This document shows positions 16,897 to 25,514 of a DNA stretch of 64,000 nucleotides, piece after piece; within the stretch, counting starts at the first letter, position 1, and each line of letters opens with the position of its first letter. The position numbers were made by a program, and so were the translations under genes. The notes below the pieces were generated by a model. That model made no database searches, had not been told where the DNA came from, and saw only the letters and a program-made list of their open reading frames with translations. The stretch lies in NCBI GenBank assembly GCA_023387335.1, contig JAEWIF010000049.1, positions 91,114-155,113 of the forward strand, read 5' to 3'. This DNA is from Pseudomonadota bacterium. GTDB lineage: Bacteria; Pseudomonadota; Gammaproteobacteria; Burkholderiales; Burkholderiaceae_C.

Positions 16897-19424
16897 CGCG
16901 GGAGCTGCCGAACACCGCGCCGCGTCCCGAAGGCGAACTGGCCGAGCTCGAGCGCATCTGGGCGCGGCCCAAGGGCCTGCGCATCCTCACCGACGTCAAC
17001 AACAACCTGATCGGCGTGCTCTACATCGGCACGGCGTTCCTGTTCTTCCTCCTGGCCGGCGTGCTGGCGCTGCTGATGCGCACGCAGCTCGCGGTGCCGG
17101 AGAACGACCTGATCGGCGCGGAGACCTACAACCAGTTCTTCACCATGCACGGCACGGTGATGATGTTTCTCTTCGCCGTGCCCATGGTCGAGGCGGTGGG
17201 CGTGCTGCTGCTGCCCAACATGCTGGGCGCGCGCGACCTGCCGTTCCCGCGCCTGTCGGCCTATGCGTACTGGGCCTACGCGGTGGGCGGGCTGGTGTTC
17301 TTCGGCAGCCTGTTCTGGGGCCTCGCACCCAGCGGCGGCTGGTTCATGTACCCGCCGCTCACCAGCTACGAGTTCTCGCCGGGCGACAACGCCGATTTCT
17401 GGCTGCTGGGCATCGGCTTCATCGAGATCTCGGCCATCGCCGGCGCCATCGAGATCGTGGTGGGCGTGCTGCGCACCCGCGCGCCGGGCATGACGCTGGC
17501 GCGCATGCCGATCTATGCGTGGTCGATGCTGGTGGTGGCGGGGCTGATCATCTTCGCCTTCCCCGCGGTGATCCTGGCGACGCTGCTGCTGGAGATCGAG
17601 CGCAGCTTCCAGTGGCCCTTCTTCATCGCGGCCAAGGGCGGCGATCCGCTGCTGTGGCAGCACCTGTTCTGGTTCTTCGGCCATCCGGAGGTCTACATCA
17701 TCTTCCTGCCCGCCGCGGGCATGGTCTCCATGATCATCCCGGCGATGGCGGGGCGGCCGCTGGTGGGCTACCGCCTCGTGGTGCTGGCGCTGGTGGGCAC
17801 GGGGTTCCTCAGCTTCGGCCTGTGGGTGCACCACATGTACGCGACCGGCATCCCGCAGCTGTCGCTGGGCTTCTTCTCGGCGGCCAGCATGGCGGTGGCG
17901 GTGCCCAGCGGCATCCAGGTGTTCGCGTGGATCGCCACGGTGGCGGTGGCGCTGAAGCTGCGGCCGCTGAAGACGCCGATGCTGTTCGTGCTGGGCTTCT
18001 TCTTCGTGTTCGTGCTGGGCGGGCTCACCGGCGTGATGGTGGCCGTCGTGCCGTTCGACTGGCAGGCGCACGACACCTACTTCATCGTCGCCCACCTGCA
18101 TTACGTGCTGATCGGCGGCATGGTGTTCCCGCTGTTCGCGGCCATCTACTACTGGACGCCGTACACCAGCACGCGCGCGCTCGACGAGCGCATCGGCAGG
18201 TGGGCGTTCTGGCTGATGTTCGCCGGCGTCAACCTCACGTTCTTTCCGATGCACCTGACCGGCCTGATGGGCATGCCGCGGCGCGTCTACACCTACGCCG
18301 ACCATCCCGGCTGGGGCTTGCTCAACATGCTCTCGACGGGAGGCGCCTACCTGATCGGCCTGGGCGTGCTGCTGGTCGTCATCGACCTGGTGCTGAACTT
18401 CCGCATGGGCGAGAAGAACGCGGGCAACCTCTGGAACGCCGGCACGCTGGAATGGTTGCCGAACGGCCACTATGCCAGCCGCAGCATCCCGCGCGTGGCC
18501 GGCCACGAGCCGCTGTGGGAGCGGCCCACGCTGGTGCGCGAAGTGGAGGAGGGCCGCTGGTACCTGCCCAATGCGCCCACCGGCCGGCGCGAAACCCTGG
18601 TGACCAGCGCGATCGACGCCGAGCCGCAGTACCTGCTGCAGATGCCGGGGCCGGGCTGGTCGCCCCTCCTGTCGGCGGTGGGCACGGCGGGCTTCTTCCT
18701 GCTGCTGACCGTAAAGCTGGTGGTGCCGGCGGTGCTGTTCGGCGTGCTCGCCATCGTGGCGCTCTTCAAGTGGTTGTGGGCCTCCGATCCGGAACCGCCG
18801 CGCGAGCCTGCGGACATCGGCGGCGGCATCCGGCTGCCGGTGCAGATGAATGGGCCGTCGTCGCATTCGTGGTGGGCGATGGTCGTGCTGATCCTGGTGT
18901 CCGGGTCGATCTTCGCGTCCATGGTGTTCACCTACCTGTTCCTCTGGACGGTGTCGCCGGACGTCTGGCCGACCGATGTCGAGGGGCTTCCCCACGTGGG
19001 CTGGCCGGCGCTGTCCGCCGCGATGCTGGTCGCGAGCGCGGGGCTGGTGGCGTGGTGCAGCAGGCGCCTTGCGCGCGCCGCTTCACCGGGTGGCCAGCGT
19101 TCGTTGCAGGTCGCGCTGCTCATCGCCGTGGTGCTGCTCTGCGCCTCCCTCGCGGTGGAGCTGAACGGCCACCTTTCCACGCCGCTGCGTCCCTCGCACA
19201 GCGCATACGGCGCATCGGTCTACATGGTGGTCGCGCTGCAGGGCTTCTTCGTGGGCATCATGGCTTTCATGGGGCTCTACACGGTCGCTCGTTCCGCCTG
19301 CGGCCTGCTGTCGTCGCGGCGGCGGCAGACCTTCGACAACACCCTGCTGTTCTGGTACTACACCGTGGCCCAGGGCCTGCTGGGGCTGGTGCTGGTGCAC
19401 GGCTTCGCGCGGCTGACGGCCTGA
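16893..19424 (+). CDS. ctaD: Cytochrome c oxidase subunit I-III fusion
   Basis: 843 residues, the sum of a subunit I (about 570) and a subunit III (about 240). TTG start within TTGA, GGAGG 7 bases upstream inside ctaC. Subunit I part: heme a ligand in YNQFFTMHGTVMM, CuB ligand and cross-link motif FGHPEVYIIFLP, and heme a3/CuB segment HDTYFIVAHLHYVL. Subunit III part from about 640: HSWWAMVVLILVSGSIFASM and later the QGFFVGIMAFMG helix. The enzyme reduces O2 to water and pumps protons. The E. coli-type Glu at the end of the D channel cannot be judged without alignment. CtaG/Cox11 and heme A synthesis genes are not in the window. Confidence 0.93.
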   Translation: MTRELPNTAPRPEGELAELERIWARPKGLRILTDVNNNLIGVLYIGTAFLFFLLAGVLALLMRTQLAVPENDLIGAETYNQFFTMHGTVMMFLFAVPMVEAVGVLLLPNMLGARDLPFPRLSAYAYWAYAVGGLVFFGSLFWGLAPSGGWFMYPPLTSYEFSPGDNADFWLLGIGFIEISAIAGAIEIVVGVLRTRAPGMTLARMPIYAWSMLVVAGLIIFAFPAVILATLLLEIERSFQWPFFIAAKGGDPLLWQHLFWFFGHPEVYIIFLPAAGMVSMIIPAMAGRPLVGYRLVVLALVGTGFLSFGLWVHHMYATGIPQLSLGFFSAASMAVAVPSGIQVFAWIATVAVALKLRPLKTPMLFVLGFFFVFVLGGLTGVMVAVVPFDWQAHDTYFIVAHLHYVLIGGMVFPLFAAIYYWTPYTSTRALDERIGRWAFWLMFAGVNLTFFPMHLTGLMGMPRRVYTYADHPGWGLLNMLSTGGAYLIGLGVLLVVIDLVLNFRMGEKNAGNLWNAGTLEWLPNGHYASRSIPRVAGHEPLWERPTLVREVEEGRWYLPNAPTGRRETLVTSAIDAEPQYLLQMPGPGWSPLLSAVGTAGFFLLLTVKLVVPAVLFGVLAIVALFKWLWASDPEPPREPADIGGGIRLPVQMNGPSSHSWWAMVVLILVSGSIFASMVFTYLFLWTVSPDVWPTDVEGLPHVGWPALSAAMLVASAGLVAWCSRRLARAASPGGQRSLQVALLIAVVLLCASLAVELNGHLSTPLRPSHSAYGASVYMVVALQGFFVGIMAFMGLYTVARSACGLLSSRRRQTFDNTLLFWYYTVAQGLLGLVLVHGFARLTA

Positions 19425-19431
19425 GTCCGCG

Positions 19432-19785
19432 ATGCGCCTGCCGCGACCGTCCTCCACCGGCCACGACCTGCTGCTGCTGTTCGCGGGGCCGATCGTGTGG
19501 GGCCTGCACTTCCTTTCGATCTACGGCTTCACCGGCGTGGCCTGCGCTCGTCCGGGCGCCGGGCCGCAGGCGTTGGGCCTGTCGTGGCAGGGCTGGGTGG
19601 TGATCGCCGCGGGAGCGGTCGCGGCCGCCGTGCTGGTCGCATGCTTCCGCGTTCGTCCGCGCAGCAACCTCGTGCACAACCGCGAGTTCCTGCGAGTGAC
19701 CGGACTCGCGCTGAACGCGCTGGCGCTGCTGGCGATCGCGTGGGAGACGCTGGCGGTCGTGCTGCTTCCCGGCTGCTGGGGTTGA
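19432..19785 (+). CDS. Small three-helix membrane protein of the oxidase operon
   Basis: 117 residues, 7 bases after the oxidase I-III gene and surely co-transcribed. Three hydrophobic segments (about 12-32, 52-72, 88-112) with short polar loops; three cysteines, one near each of the outer helices and one at the end. I recognise no domain. Short membrane proteins in this position are common in Burkholderiales oxidase operons and may aid assembly, but that is inference. Confidence 0.7.
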   Translation: MRLPRPSSTGHDLLLLFAGPIVWGLHFLSIYGFTGVACARPGAGPQALGLSWQGWVVIAAGAVAAAVLVACFRVRPRSNLVHNREFLRVTGLALNALALLAIAWETLAVVLLPGCWG

Positions 19786-19857
19786 GGCGCGGTCCACGGC
19801 CTACGCGGCGGTGTCCGACAGTCGCGGCCCCCTCCGGCTCCCAGAATGGCTCGCGCC

Positions 19858-20397
19858 ATGCCCCAACTCCCCGCCCTGGAAACCGGCGTGCCGTTGCGCC
19901 GCCACAGCGTTCAGCTGCGCATCAACGGCCAGCCCCATGAGATCGAAGTAGAGTCCTGGACCACGCTGCTCGACCTGCTGCGCGACCGGCTCGACCTCAC
20001 CGGCACCAAGAAAGGCTGCGACCACGGCCAGTGCGGCGCGTGCACGGTGCTGGTGAACGGCGAGCGCGTGCTGTCCTGCCTCACGCTGGCCGTGATGCGC
20101 GACGGCGCCGACATCACCACCGTCGAGGGCCTCGCGCACGGCGACGAGCTTCATCCGCTGCAGCGCGCCTTCCTCCGGCACGACGCCCTGCAGTGCGGCT
20201 ACTGCACGCCCGGCCAGCTGTGTTCGGCCGTGGGCCTGATCAACGAAGGCGACGCCCGCACCGAGGACGAGGTGCGCGAGCTGATGAGCGGCAACGTCTG
20301 CCGCTGCGGCGCCTATCCGCAGATCCTGCGTGCCGTGTGCGAGGTCGCGCTCGCATCGAAGGCCGCCGAGCGGCGCGAAGAAAGCGAGGCCGCATGA
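19858..20397 (+). CDS. paoA: Aldehyde/xanthine-oxidase family [2Fe-2S] subunit
   Basis: 179 residues from the second Met (19858); an ATG at 19846 in the same frame is also possible. The plant-type ferredoxin domain has C-D-H-G-Q-C-G-A-C and a distant C (SCLTL), followed by the helical [2Fe-2S] domain with CGYCTPGQ and CRCGAYPQI. There is no long Tat leader as in E. coli PaoA, so a cytoplasmic enzyme is likely unless exported by another subunit. First gene of a three-gene operon with ATGA overlaps; together they form a molybdenum hydroxylase that oxidises an aldehyde or N-heterocycle. Confidence 0.9.
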   Translation: MPQLPALETGVPLRRHSVQLRINGQPHEIEVESWTTLLDLLRDRLDLTGTKKGCDHGQCGACTVLVNGERVLSCLTLAVMRDGADITTVEGLAHGDELHPLQRAFLRHDALQCGYCTPGQLCSAVGLINEGDARTEDEVRELMSGNVCRCGAYPQILRAVCEVALASKAAERREESEAA

Positions 20398-21455
20398 ACG
20401 AGTTCGACTACGTGCGCGCCTGCGACCCCGACGAGGCGCTCGAGCTGGCCGAGCCGGCCCCCTTCGGCGACGCCGCCGGCACGCGGTTCATCGCCGGCGG
20501 CACCAACCTGCTGGACCTGATGAAGGAGAACGTACTGCGTCCGCACCGGCTGGTGGACATCAACGGCCTGTCGCCCTGGTCCGGCATCGAGCCCCTGCCG
20601 GGCGGCGGCCTGCGGCTGGGTGCGCTGGCGCGCAACGCGCACACGGCCCGCCATCCGCTGGTGCGCGAGCGCTATCCGCTGCTGGCGGCGGCCATCCTCT
20701 CCGGCGCTTCGCCGCAGGTGCGCAACATGGCCAGCAACGGCGGCAACCTGCTGCAGCGCACGCGCTGCTACTACTTCCACGACTCGCAGGTGCCGTGCAA
20801 CAAGCGCATGCCCGGCAGCGGCTGCTCGGCCATCGGACAGCTGGCGCGGCAGCACGCCATCCTGGGCGCCAGCGAGCACTGCATCGCCACTCATCCGTCC
20901 GACATGGCGGTGGCGCTCGCGGCGCTCGAGGCCGTGGTGCACGTTCGCTCCACCCATGCGGACCGCGCGATCCCGTTGCGCGACTTCCATCGCCTGCCCG
21001 GCGACCGGCCGCAGCACGACACCACGCTCGACGACGACGAGCTGATCCTGCACATCGACCTGCCGCCGGACGGCGCGCGGTTCGCGGCCCATTCGGCGTA
21101 CCTCAAGATCCGCGAGCGCTCCTCGTTCGCCTTCGCGCTGGTGTCGGTGGCGGCGGCGCTGGACCTCGGCGAGGGCGGCCGCATCCGTGCCGCGCGCATC
21201 GCGCTGGGCGGCGTCGCGCACAAGCCCTGGCGGCGACCCGAGGTCGAGGACCTGATGGTGGGCGAGCCGCCCGCGCGCGAGCTGTTCGAGCACGTCGCGC
21301 GGCGGCTGGTGGAAGGCGCACGCGCCCAGGGCTCCGGTCCCGGCGACAACGGCTTCAAGATCCCGCTGGCGCGCCGCGCGATCGTGCGCGCGCTGGAGAG
21401 CGCCGTGCGCGGCACCTCGTCCACGGTCGCGGCCGAAGTGGAGGACCGCCCATGA
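20394..21455 (+). CDS. paoB: Molybdenum hydroxylase FAD subunit with extra [4Fe-4S] site
   Basis: 353 residues. FAD-binding PCMH-type domain: RFIAGGTNLLDLMKENV, SGASPQVRNMASNGGNLLQR; then the CO_deh_flav_C domain from about 235. A four-Cys insert TRCYYFHDSQVPCNKR, then PGSGCSAI and SEHCIATHPSD, matches the [4Fe-4S] cluster insert of E. coli PaoB, which most xanthine-oxidase FAD subunits lack. This supports assignment to the PaoABC group. Start overlaps the stop of paoA, and the stop overlaps the start of paoC. Confidence 0.9.
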   Translation: MNEFDYVRACDPDEALELAEPAPFGDAAGTRFIAGGTNLLDLMKENVLRPHRLVDINGLSPWSGIEPLPGGGLRLGALARNAHTARHPLVRERYPLLAAAILSGASPQVRNMASNGGNLLQRTRCYYFHDSQVPCNKRMPGSGCSAIGQLARQHAILGASEHCIATHPSDMAVALAALEAVVHVRSTHADRAIPLRDFHRLPGDRPQHDTTLDDDELILHIDLPPDGARFAAHSAYLKIRERSSFAFALVSVAAALDLGEGGRIRAARIALGGVAHKPWRRPEVEDLMVGEPPARELFEHVARRLVEGARAQGSGPGDNGFKIPLARRAIVRALESAVRGTSSTVAAEVEDRP

Positions 21456-23848
21456 GCGCCCGCGACGAGTTGCCCGTCGCCGAACCCGGCACCGGGCCGG
21501 TGAAGCTGGGCGACGCGGTCGATCGCATCGACGGCCGCGCCAAGGTGACGGGCAGGGCCCGCTACGCCGCCGAGCATCCGGCCCAGGACCTGCTGTACGG
21601 CGTGGTGGTCAACAGCACCGTCGCGCGCGGCCGCCTGACGGCGCTGGACGTGGACGACGCGCTGGCCGTGCCCGGCGTGGTGGACGTGCTGTGGCACGGC
21701 AACCGCCCGAGCATCGCGCGGCGCGACGGCTGCTATCGGGACGAGGACTCGCCGTCCGGCAAGCCTTTCAAACCGTTGCTGGGCGACGAGGTGTTCTTCA
21801 GCGGCCAGCCGATCGCGCTGGTGGTGGGCCGCAGCTTCGAGGTGGCGCGCTACGCGGCTTCGCTGCTGCGCGCGCAGTACCGGCACAGCCTGCACGAGAC
21901 CGACCTGGTGCGCAATCTCGGCGACGCCCATGAGCCCGCCGATGCCGACGGCCCGCCCGGCCCGGTCGGCGATGCCGATGCGGCCTTCGACGCCGCGTCC
22001 GTCAAGGTGGACCTGCAGTTCCACCAGGCCGTGGAGCACCACAACCCGATGGAGATGCACGCCAGCACCGTGCTGCCGCAGCCCGACGGCCGCCTGCTCA
22101 TCTACGACAAGACGCAGGGACCGATCAATAGCCGCGACATGGTGTGCCGGGTGTTCGGGCTCCCGCCCGACCGGGTGGTGGTGCGCAACCCGTTCGTGGG
22201 CGGCGCGTTCGGTTCCGGGCTGCGGCCGCAGTACCAGCTGCACCTGGCGGTGATGGCGGCGCTGCACCTGCGCCGGCCGGTGCGCGTGGTGCTCACGCGC
22301 CAGCAGATGTTCACCTTCGGGCACCGGCCCGAGGCGTGGCAGCGGGTGAAGCTGGCGGCGGACCGCGACGGCACGCTGCGCGCCATCGTGCACCAGGTGG
22401 TCGCGGAGACCTCGCGCCTGGAGGACTTCACCGAGCGCGTGGCCGACTGGTCGGGGCAGCTGTACCGATGCGCGAACATCCGGCTGTCGCACCAGGTCGT
22501 CGACCTGGACCGCTACACGCCGCTGGACATGCGCGCGCCCGGCGCCACGCACGGCCTGTTCGCCCTCGAAGTGGCGATGGACGACCTGGCGTACCTGCTG
22601 GGCATGGACCCGCTGGCGCTGCGGCTGAAGAACTACGCGGACCACGATCCTTCGACCGGCAAGCCGTTCTCGAGCAAGGAACTGCGGGCCTGCTACGAGC
22701 AAGGGGCGAAGCGTTTCGGCTGGGAGCGCCGCGATTCGGAGCCGCGATCGACGCGCGAAGGCCATGAGCTCGTCGGCTGGGGCATGGCCACCGGCATCTG
22801 GGAGGCGATGCAGAGCGGCGCGCAGGTGAGCGCCACGCTGCGGGCGGACGGCCGGCTCGAACTCTCCAGCGCGGCCAGCGACATCGGCACCGGCACCTAC
22901 ACCGCGCTGTGCGTGATCGCGGCCGAGGCGCTGGGCCTGCCGCTGGAGCAGGTCACGTTCCGCCTGGGCGACTCCAGCCTGCCCGAGGCGCCGCTGGAAG
23001 GCGGCTCCTCGCACCTCGCCACCGTGGGCACGGCCGTGGCCGGCGCCTGCGACGAGCTGCGGCGCAAGCTGTGGAGCCTGGCGCGCACGCTGCGCGACTC
23101 GCCGTTCCGCGCCAGTCGTCGTTCGTCCGAAGTCGCGTTCGCGGACGGCCAGATGCGCTGGCGGCAGGCCGATGGCAGCGCGGCGCCGGAAACGCAGGGC
23201 GCGATCGCCGTCACCGAGCTCATGGCCCGGTGCGGCGGCCAGCCGCTGCAGGTTCGCTTCGAGTCCAAACCCGATGAGAAGCAGAAGGACAGGTTCACCA
23301 GCGCCACCCATTCCGCGGTGTTCTGCGAAGTGCGCGTGGACGAGGACTTCGGCACCGTCCGGGTCACGCGCGTGGTGAGCGCCGTCGCCGCCGGCCGCAT
23401 CGTCAACGCCAAGGCCGCGCGCAGCCAGGTGGTCGGCGGCGTGGTGTGGGGCATCAGCCAGGCGCTGCACGAGGAGACGCTCACCGACCACCGCCTCGGC
23501 CGCTTCATGAACCACAACCTGGCCGAATACCACGTGGCGGTGAACGCCGACGTGCACGACATCGACGTGCTGTTCGTTCAGGAGGACGACCGCGTGGTCA
23601 GCCGCATGGGCAGCAAGGGCGTGGGCGAGATCGGCATCCTGGGCGTGGCCGCGGCGATCTCGAACGCGATCTTCCACGCCACCGGCCGCCGCGTGCGCAC
23701 GACGCCGATGACGCCCGACAAGGTGATGGCGCCGGACGAGGGCTGGCCCGCGGGCGACGCCACCGTCGGGCTGGCGCCGGCGCGGGCGCAGTTCAAGCCG
23801 GCGGCGCCGGTCGGTGTGGTGCCGGACATGCCGGCGCGCCAGACCTGA
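21452..23848 (+). CDS. paoC: Molybdenum hydroxylase large (molybdopterin) subunit
   Basis: 798 residues, somewhat longer than E. coli PaoC (about 730). Domain a/b hammerhead near 30-140 (DRIDGRAKVTGRARYAAEH), then the Mo-cofactor-binding domains: NPFVGGAFGSGLRPQY, and near the C-terminus GSKGVGEIGILGVAAA, whose Glu is the conserved active-site base. PaoABC oxidises aromatic aldehydes, with MCD as cofactor in E. coli. No PaoD/XdhC chaperone is nearby. The substrate here is unknown. Confidence 0.9.
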   Translation: MSARDELPVAEPGTGPVKLGDAVDRIDGRAKVTGRARYAAEHPAQDLLYGVVVNSTVARGRLTALDVDDALAVPGVVDVLWHGNRPSIARRDGCYRDEDSPSGKPFKPLLGDEVFFSGQPIALVVGRSFEVARYAASLLRAQYRHSLHETDLVRNLGDAHEPADADGPPGPVGDADAAFDAASVKVDLQFHQAVEHHNPMEMHASTVLPQPDGRLLIYDKTQGPINSRDMVCRVFGLPPDRVVVRNPFVGGAFGSGLRPQYQLHLAVMAALHLRRPVRVVLTRQQMFTFGHRPEAWQRVKLAADRDGTLRAIVHQVVAETSRLEDFTERVADWSGQLYRCANIRLSHQVVDLDRYTPLDMRAPGATHGLFALEVAMDDLAYLLGMDPLALRLKNYADHDPSTGKPFSSKELRACYEQGAKRFGWERRDSEPRSTREGHELVGWGMATGIWEAMQSGAQVSATLRADGRLELSSAASDIGTGTYTALCVIAAEALGLPLEQVTFRLGDSSLPEAPLEGGSSHLATVGTAVAGACDELRRKLWSLARTLRDSPFRASRRSSEVAFADGQMRWRQADGSAAPETQGAIAVTELMARCGGQPLQVRFESKPDEKQKDRFTSATHSAVFCEVRVDEDFGTVRVTRVVSAVAAGRIVNAKAARSQVVGGVVWGISQALHEETLTDHRLGRFMNHNLAEYHVAVNADVHDIDVLFVQEDDRVVSRMGSKGVGEIGILGVAAAISNAIFHATGRRVRTTPMTPDKVMAPDEGWPAGDATVGLAPARAQFKPAAPVGVVPDMPARQT

Positions 23849-23873
23849 TGTTCCTTTTCCAAGGAGAGCCGCC

Positions 23874-24212
23874 ATGGCCAAGGATCCTTTGAACCGGTAC
23901 CTGGACTGCATCGCCGCGTGCAATGCCTGCGCGGTCGCGTGCCAGCACTGCGCCGCCGCCTGCCTGCAGGAGCCGGACGTGAAGATGATGGTGCGCTGCA
24001 TCGAGCTGGACATGGACTGCGCGCAGCTGTGCCAGGTGTGCGTCGCGCTGATGGCCGGCGACAGCGAATTCGCGCCGGCGCTGTGCGGTGTCTGCGCGAA
24101 GGCCTGCCGCGCGTGCGGCGAGGAGTGCGGCAGGCACGACCACGACCACTGCCAGCAGTGCGCCGAGGCGTGCCGACGCTGCGCCGACGCCTGCGCCAAG
24201 GTCGCTGCCTGA
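23874..24212 (+). CDS. csp: Cys-rich four-helix-bundle copper storage-type protein
   Basis: 112 residues after AAGGAGAGCCGCC. Twenty cysteines, mostly spaced C-x2-C or C-x3-C along predicted helices (positions 12, 16, 19, 23, 26, 30; 42, 49, 53, 56; 71, 74, 78, 81, 85; 93, 96, 100, 103, 107), plus a His-rich turn RHDHDHC. This matches the DUF326/Csp family, in which Cys residues line the core of a four-helix bundle and hold many Cu(I) ions. No signal or Tat peptide is present, so it is the cytosolic (Csp3-like) type. It lies 25 bases after paoC and about 4.5 kb from the CuA-containing oxidase; a supply or buffer role for copper is inference. Confidence 0.88.
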   Translation: MAKDPLNRYLDCIAACNACAVACQHCAAACLQEPDVKMMVRCIELDMDCAQLCQVCVALMAGDSEFAPALCGVCAKACRACGEECGRHDHDHCQQCAEACRRCADACAKVAA

Positions 24213-24226
24213 AGCAGAATGACGGC

Positions 24227-24517
24227 GTGATCGTCGTCTACTGGCTGCACCAGGCGCCCACCGGCGCACCCCAGGCCCGCTTCTCCCCCTTCGCCGAGGA
24301 CCAGCTCGGCGAGGCGCTGAAGTTCGCGGAGTCGCTGCGCGCCCGGCGCCGTTCCGGCGAGGCGATCAGCCACGTGGCCATCCAGTCGGAGCTGCCGCAG
24401 TCGGTGGGCCAGGCCGGCGTGGCCGATCCCTCCAGGGACTATGCGCACTACAAGCGCCGGCCCGATCCTTCCATCCCGCTCGGACGGCCTTCGGGCGACG
24501 AACCTCCCCAGCGCTGA
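24227..24517 (+). CDS. Conserved-looking hypothetical protein
   Basis: 96 residues from a GTG at 24227, 14 bases after the csp stop. The sequence starts MIVVYWLHQAPTGAPQARFS and includes QLGEALKFAESLRARRRSGE; no domain is recognised. The last 70 bases overlap, on the other strand, the 3' end of the LysR gene. The first 75 residues are alpha/beta-like and balanced in composition, the last 20 are polar and Pro-rich. Coding is plausible from the tight spacing but not certain. Confidence 0.5.
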   Translation: MIVVYWLHQAPTGAPQARFSPFAEDQLGEALKFAESLRARRRSGEAISHVAIQSELPQSVGQAGVADPSRDYAHYKRRPDPSIPLGRPSGDEPPQR

Positions 24518-25419
24518 GCGCTCTCGGCCTTCAGCGCCCGCGCCAGCAGCGGCACGAAGGCCTGCGCCACCGGCGACGGCGTGCGCCCGATGCGCGTGAC
24601 CAGGCCGAGCGGGCGATGCATCGCCGGCCGCTGCAGGGGCACCGCCACCAGGCCTTCGGTCGCGATCAGCCGCAGCGCCAAGCGCGGCAACGCGGTGATG
24701 CCCAGCCCCGTCTGCACCAGCGCGCCGGCCGCCGCGATGCTGGGATAGGTGAGCGGCGCATGCACCTGCAGCCCCTGCTGCAGGAACACCGCGTCGGTCA
24801 CCGGGCGGATGCTGCTCTGGGGAAAGGCGGCGATGAAGGGCCGGTCCGCGAAGGCGCGCCAGGAAGCGGTGCGCCGGCGCGCCAGCGGATCGTCGTGGCG
24901 GCACAGCAGCACGAAGGGGTCGTCCAGCACGTGCTGCCAGCGGAGCCGTGCGTCCGGCTCCGGACGCACGGTGACGGCCACGTCCACGCTGCCGTCGTCC
25001 ACCGCCTGCAGCAGCGGGCCGGCGGGCGCTTCGACCATGCTGAAGCCGACCTGCGGATGTTCGGACTGGAAGCGAGCGATCAGCGCCGGCAGCACCGACA
25101 CGCCGATCGAGGGCAGGGCGCCCACGGCCACCTGGCCGCTGCGCCCGGCGAGGAAGCCGGCCAGGTCGCTGAACGCGCCGTGGAACTCGGCCAGGATGCG
25201 CTGCGCGATCGGGCGCAGCTCGCGGCCGGCCGGCGTGAGCTGCACCCGGCGCGTGTCGCGGTCGAAGAGGCGCGTGCCCAGCGCCTCCTCGGCCATGCGG
25301 ATGGTGCGGCTGAGCGCGGGCTGCGACACGTTGAGCGCCGCCGCCGATTCGCGGAAGTTGCAGCGCTGCGCGACTTCGGCGAAGGACTGCAGCTGCTGGA
25401 GGGTGAGATTGATGCGCAT
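24448..25419 (-). CDS. LysR-family transcription regulator
   Basis: 323 residues. Helix-turn-helix near 20-62 (NFRESAAALNVSQPALSRTI), effector domain 92-300. It is divergent from the CoA-transferase/Bug operon, with 95 bases between the starts, and a LysR-type dyad at 25440-25458 lies in that gap. It very probably controls that operon in answer to its substrate or a CoA derivative. The C-terminal 25 residues are Ser/Gly/Arg rich and overlap the convergent hypothetical gene. Confidence 0.92.
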   Translation of the reverse strand: MRINLTLQQLQSFAEVAQRCNFRESAAALNVSQPALSRTIRMAEEALGTRLFDRDTRRVQLTPAGRELRPIAQRILAEFHGAFSDLAGFLAGRSGQVAVGALPSIGVSVLPALIARFQSEHPQVGFSMVEAPAGPLLQAVDDGSVDVAVTVRPEPDARLRWQHVLDDPFVLLCRHDDPLARRRTASWRAFADRPFIAAFPQSSIRPVTDAVFLQQGLQVHAPLTYPSIAAAGALVQTGLGITALPRLALRLIATEGLVAVPLQRPAMHRPLGLVTRIGRTPSPVAQAFVPLLARALKAESAQRWGGSSPEGRPSGMEGSGRRL

Positions 25420-25439
25420 CGGAGGCCCGGGATTTCCGC

Positions 25440-25458
25440 TGATCCACGATTGTGATCA
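25440..25458. promoter_or_regulatory. LysR-type operator between lysR and the CoA-transferase gene
   Basis: TGATC (25440-25444) and GATCA (25454-25458) form a dyad with a 9-base spacer, a T-N-A-type LysR box, flanked by ATTTC and GAAAT arms further out. It lies 57 bases before the CoA-transferase ATG and 21 bases before the lysR start. Confidence 0.6.
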
Positions 25459-25514
25459 GAGAAATGCAAATCTTCGGATTCCCAGATCAGTGCCGCCTGC
25501 CTAGACTGCCCGCC

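Noticed and set aside
20891..25447. Open frame of more than 1,500 codons antisense to the molybdenum hydroxylase genes
   Set aside because: Rich in Arg, Gly, Ala and His with no domains; it is the usual antisense shadow of high-GC coding DNA. The forward genes have clear cofactor motifs and overlapping starts.
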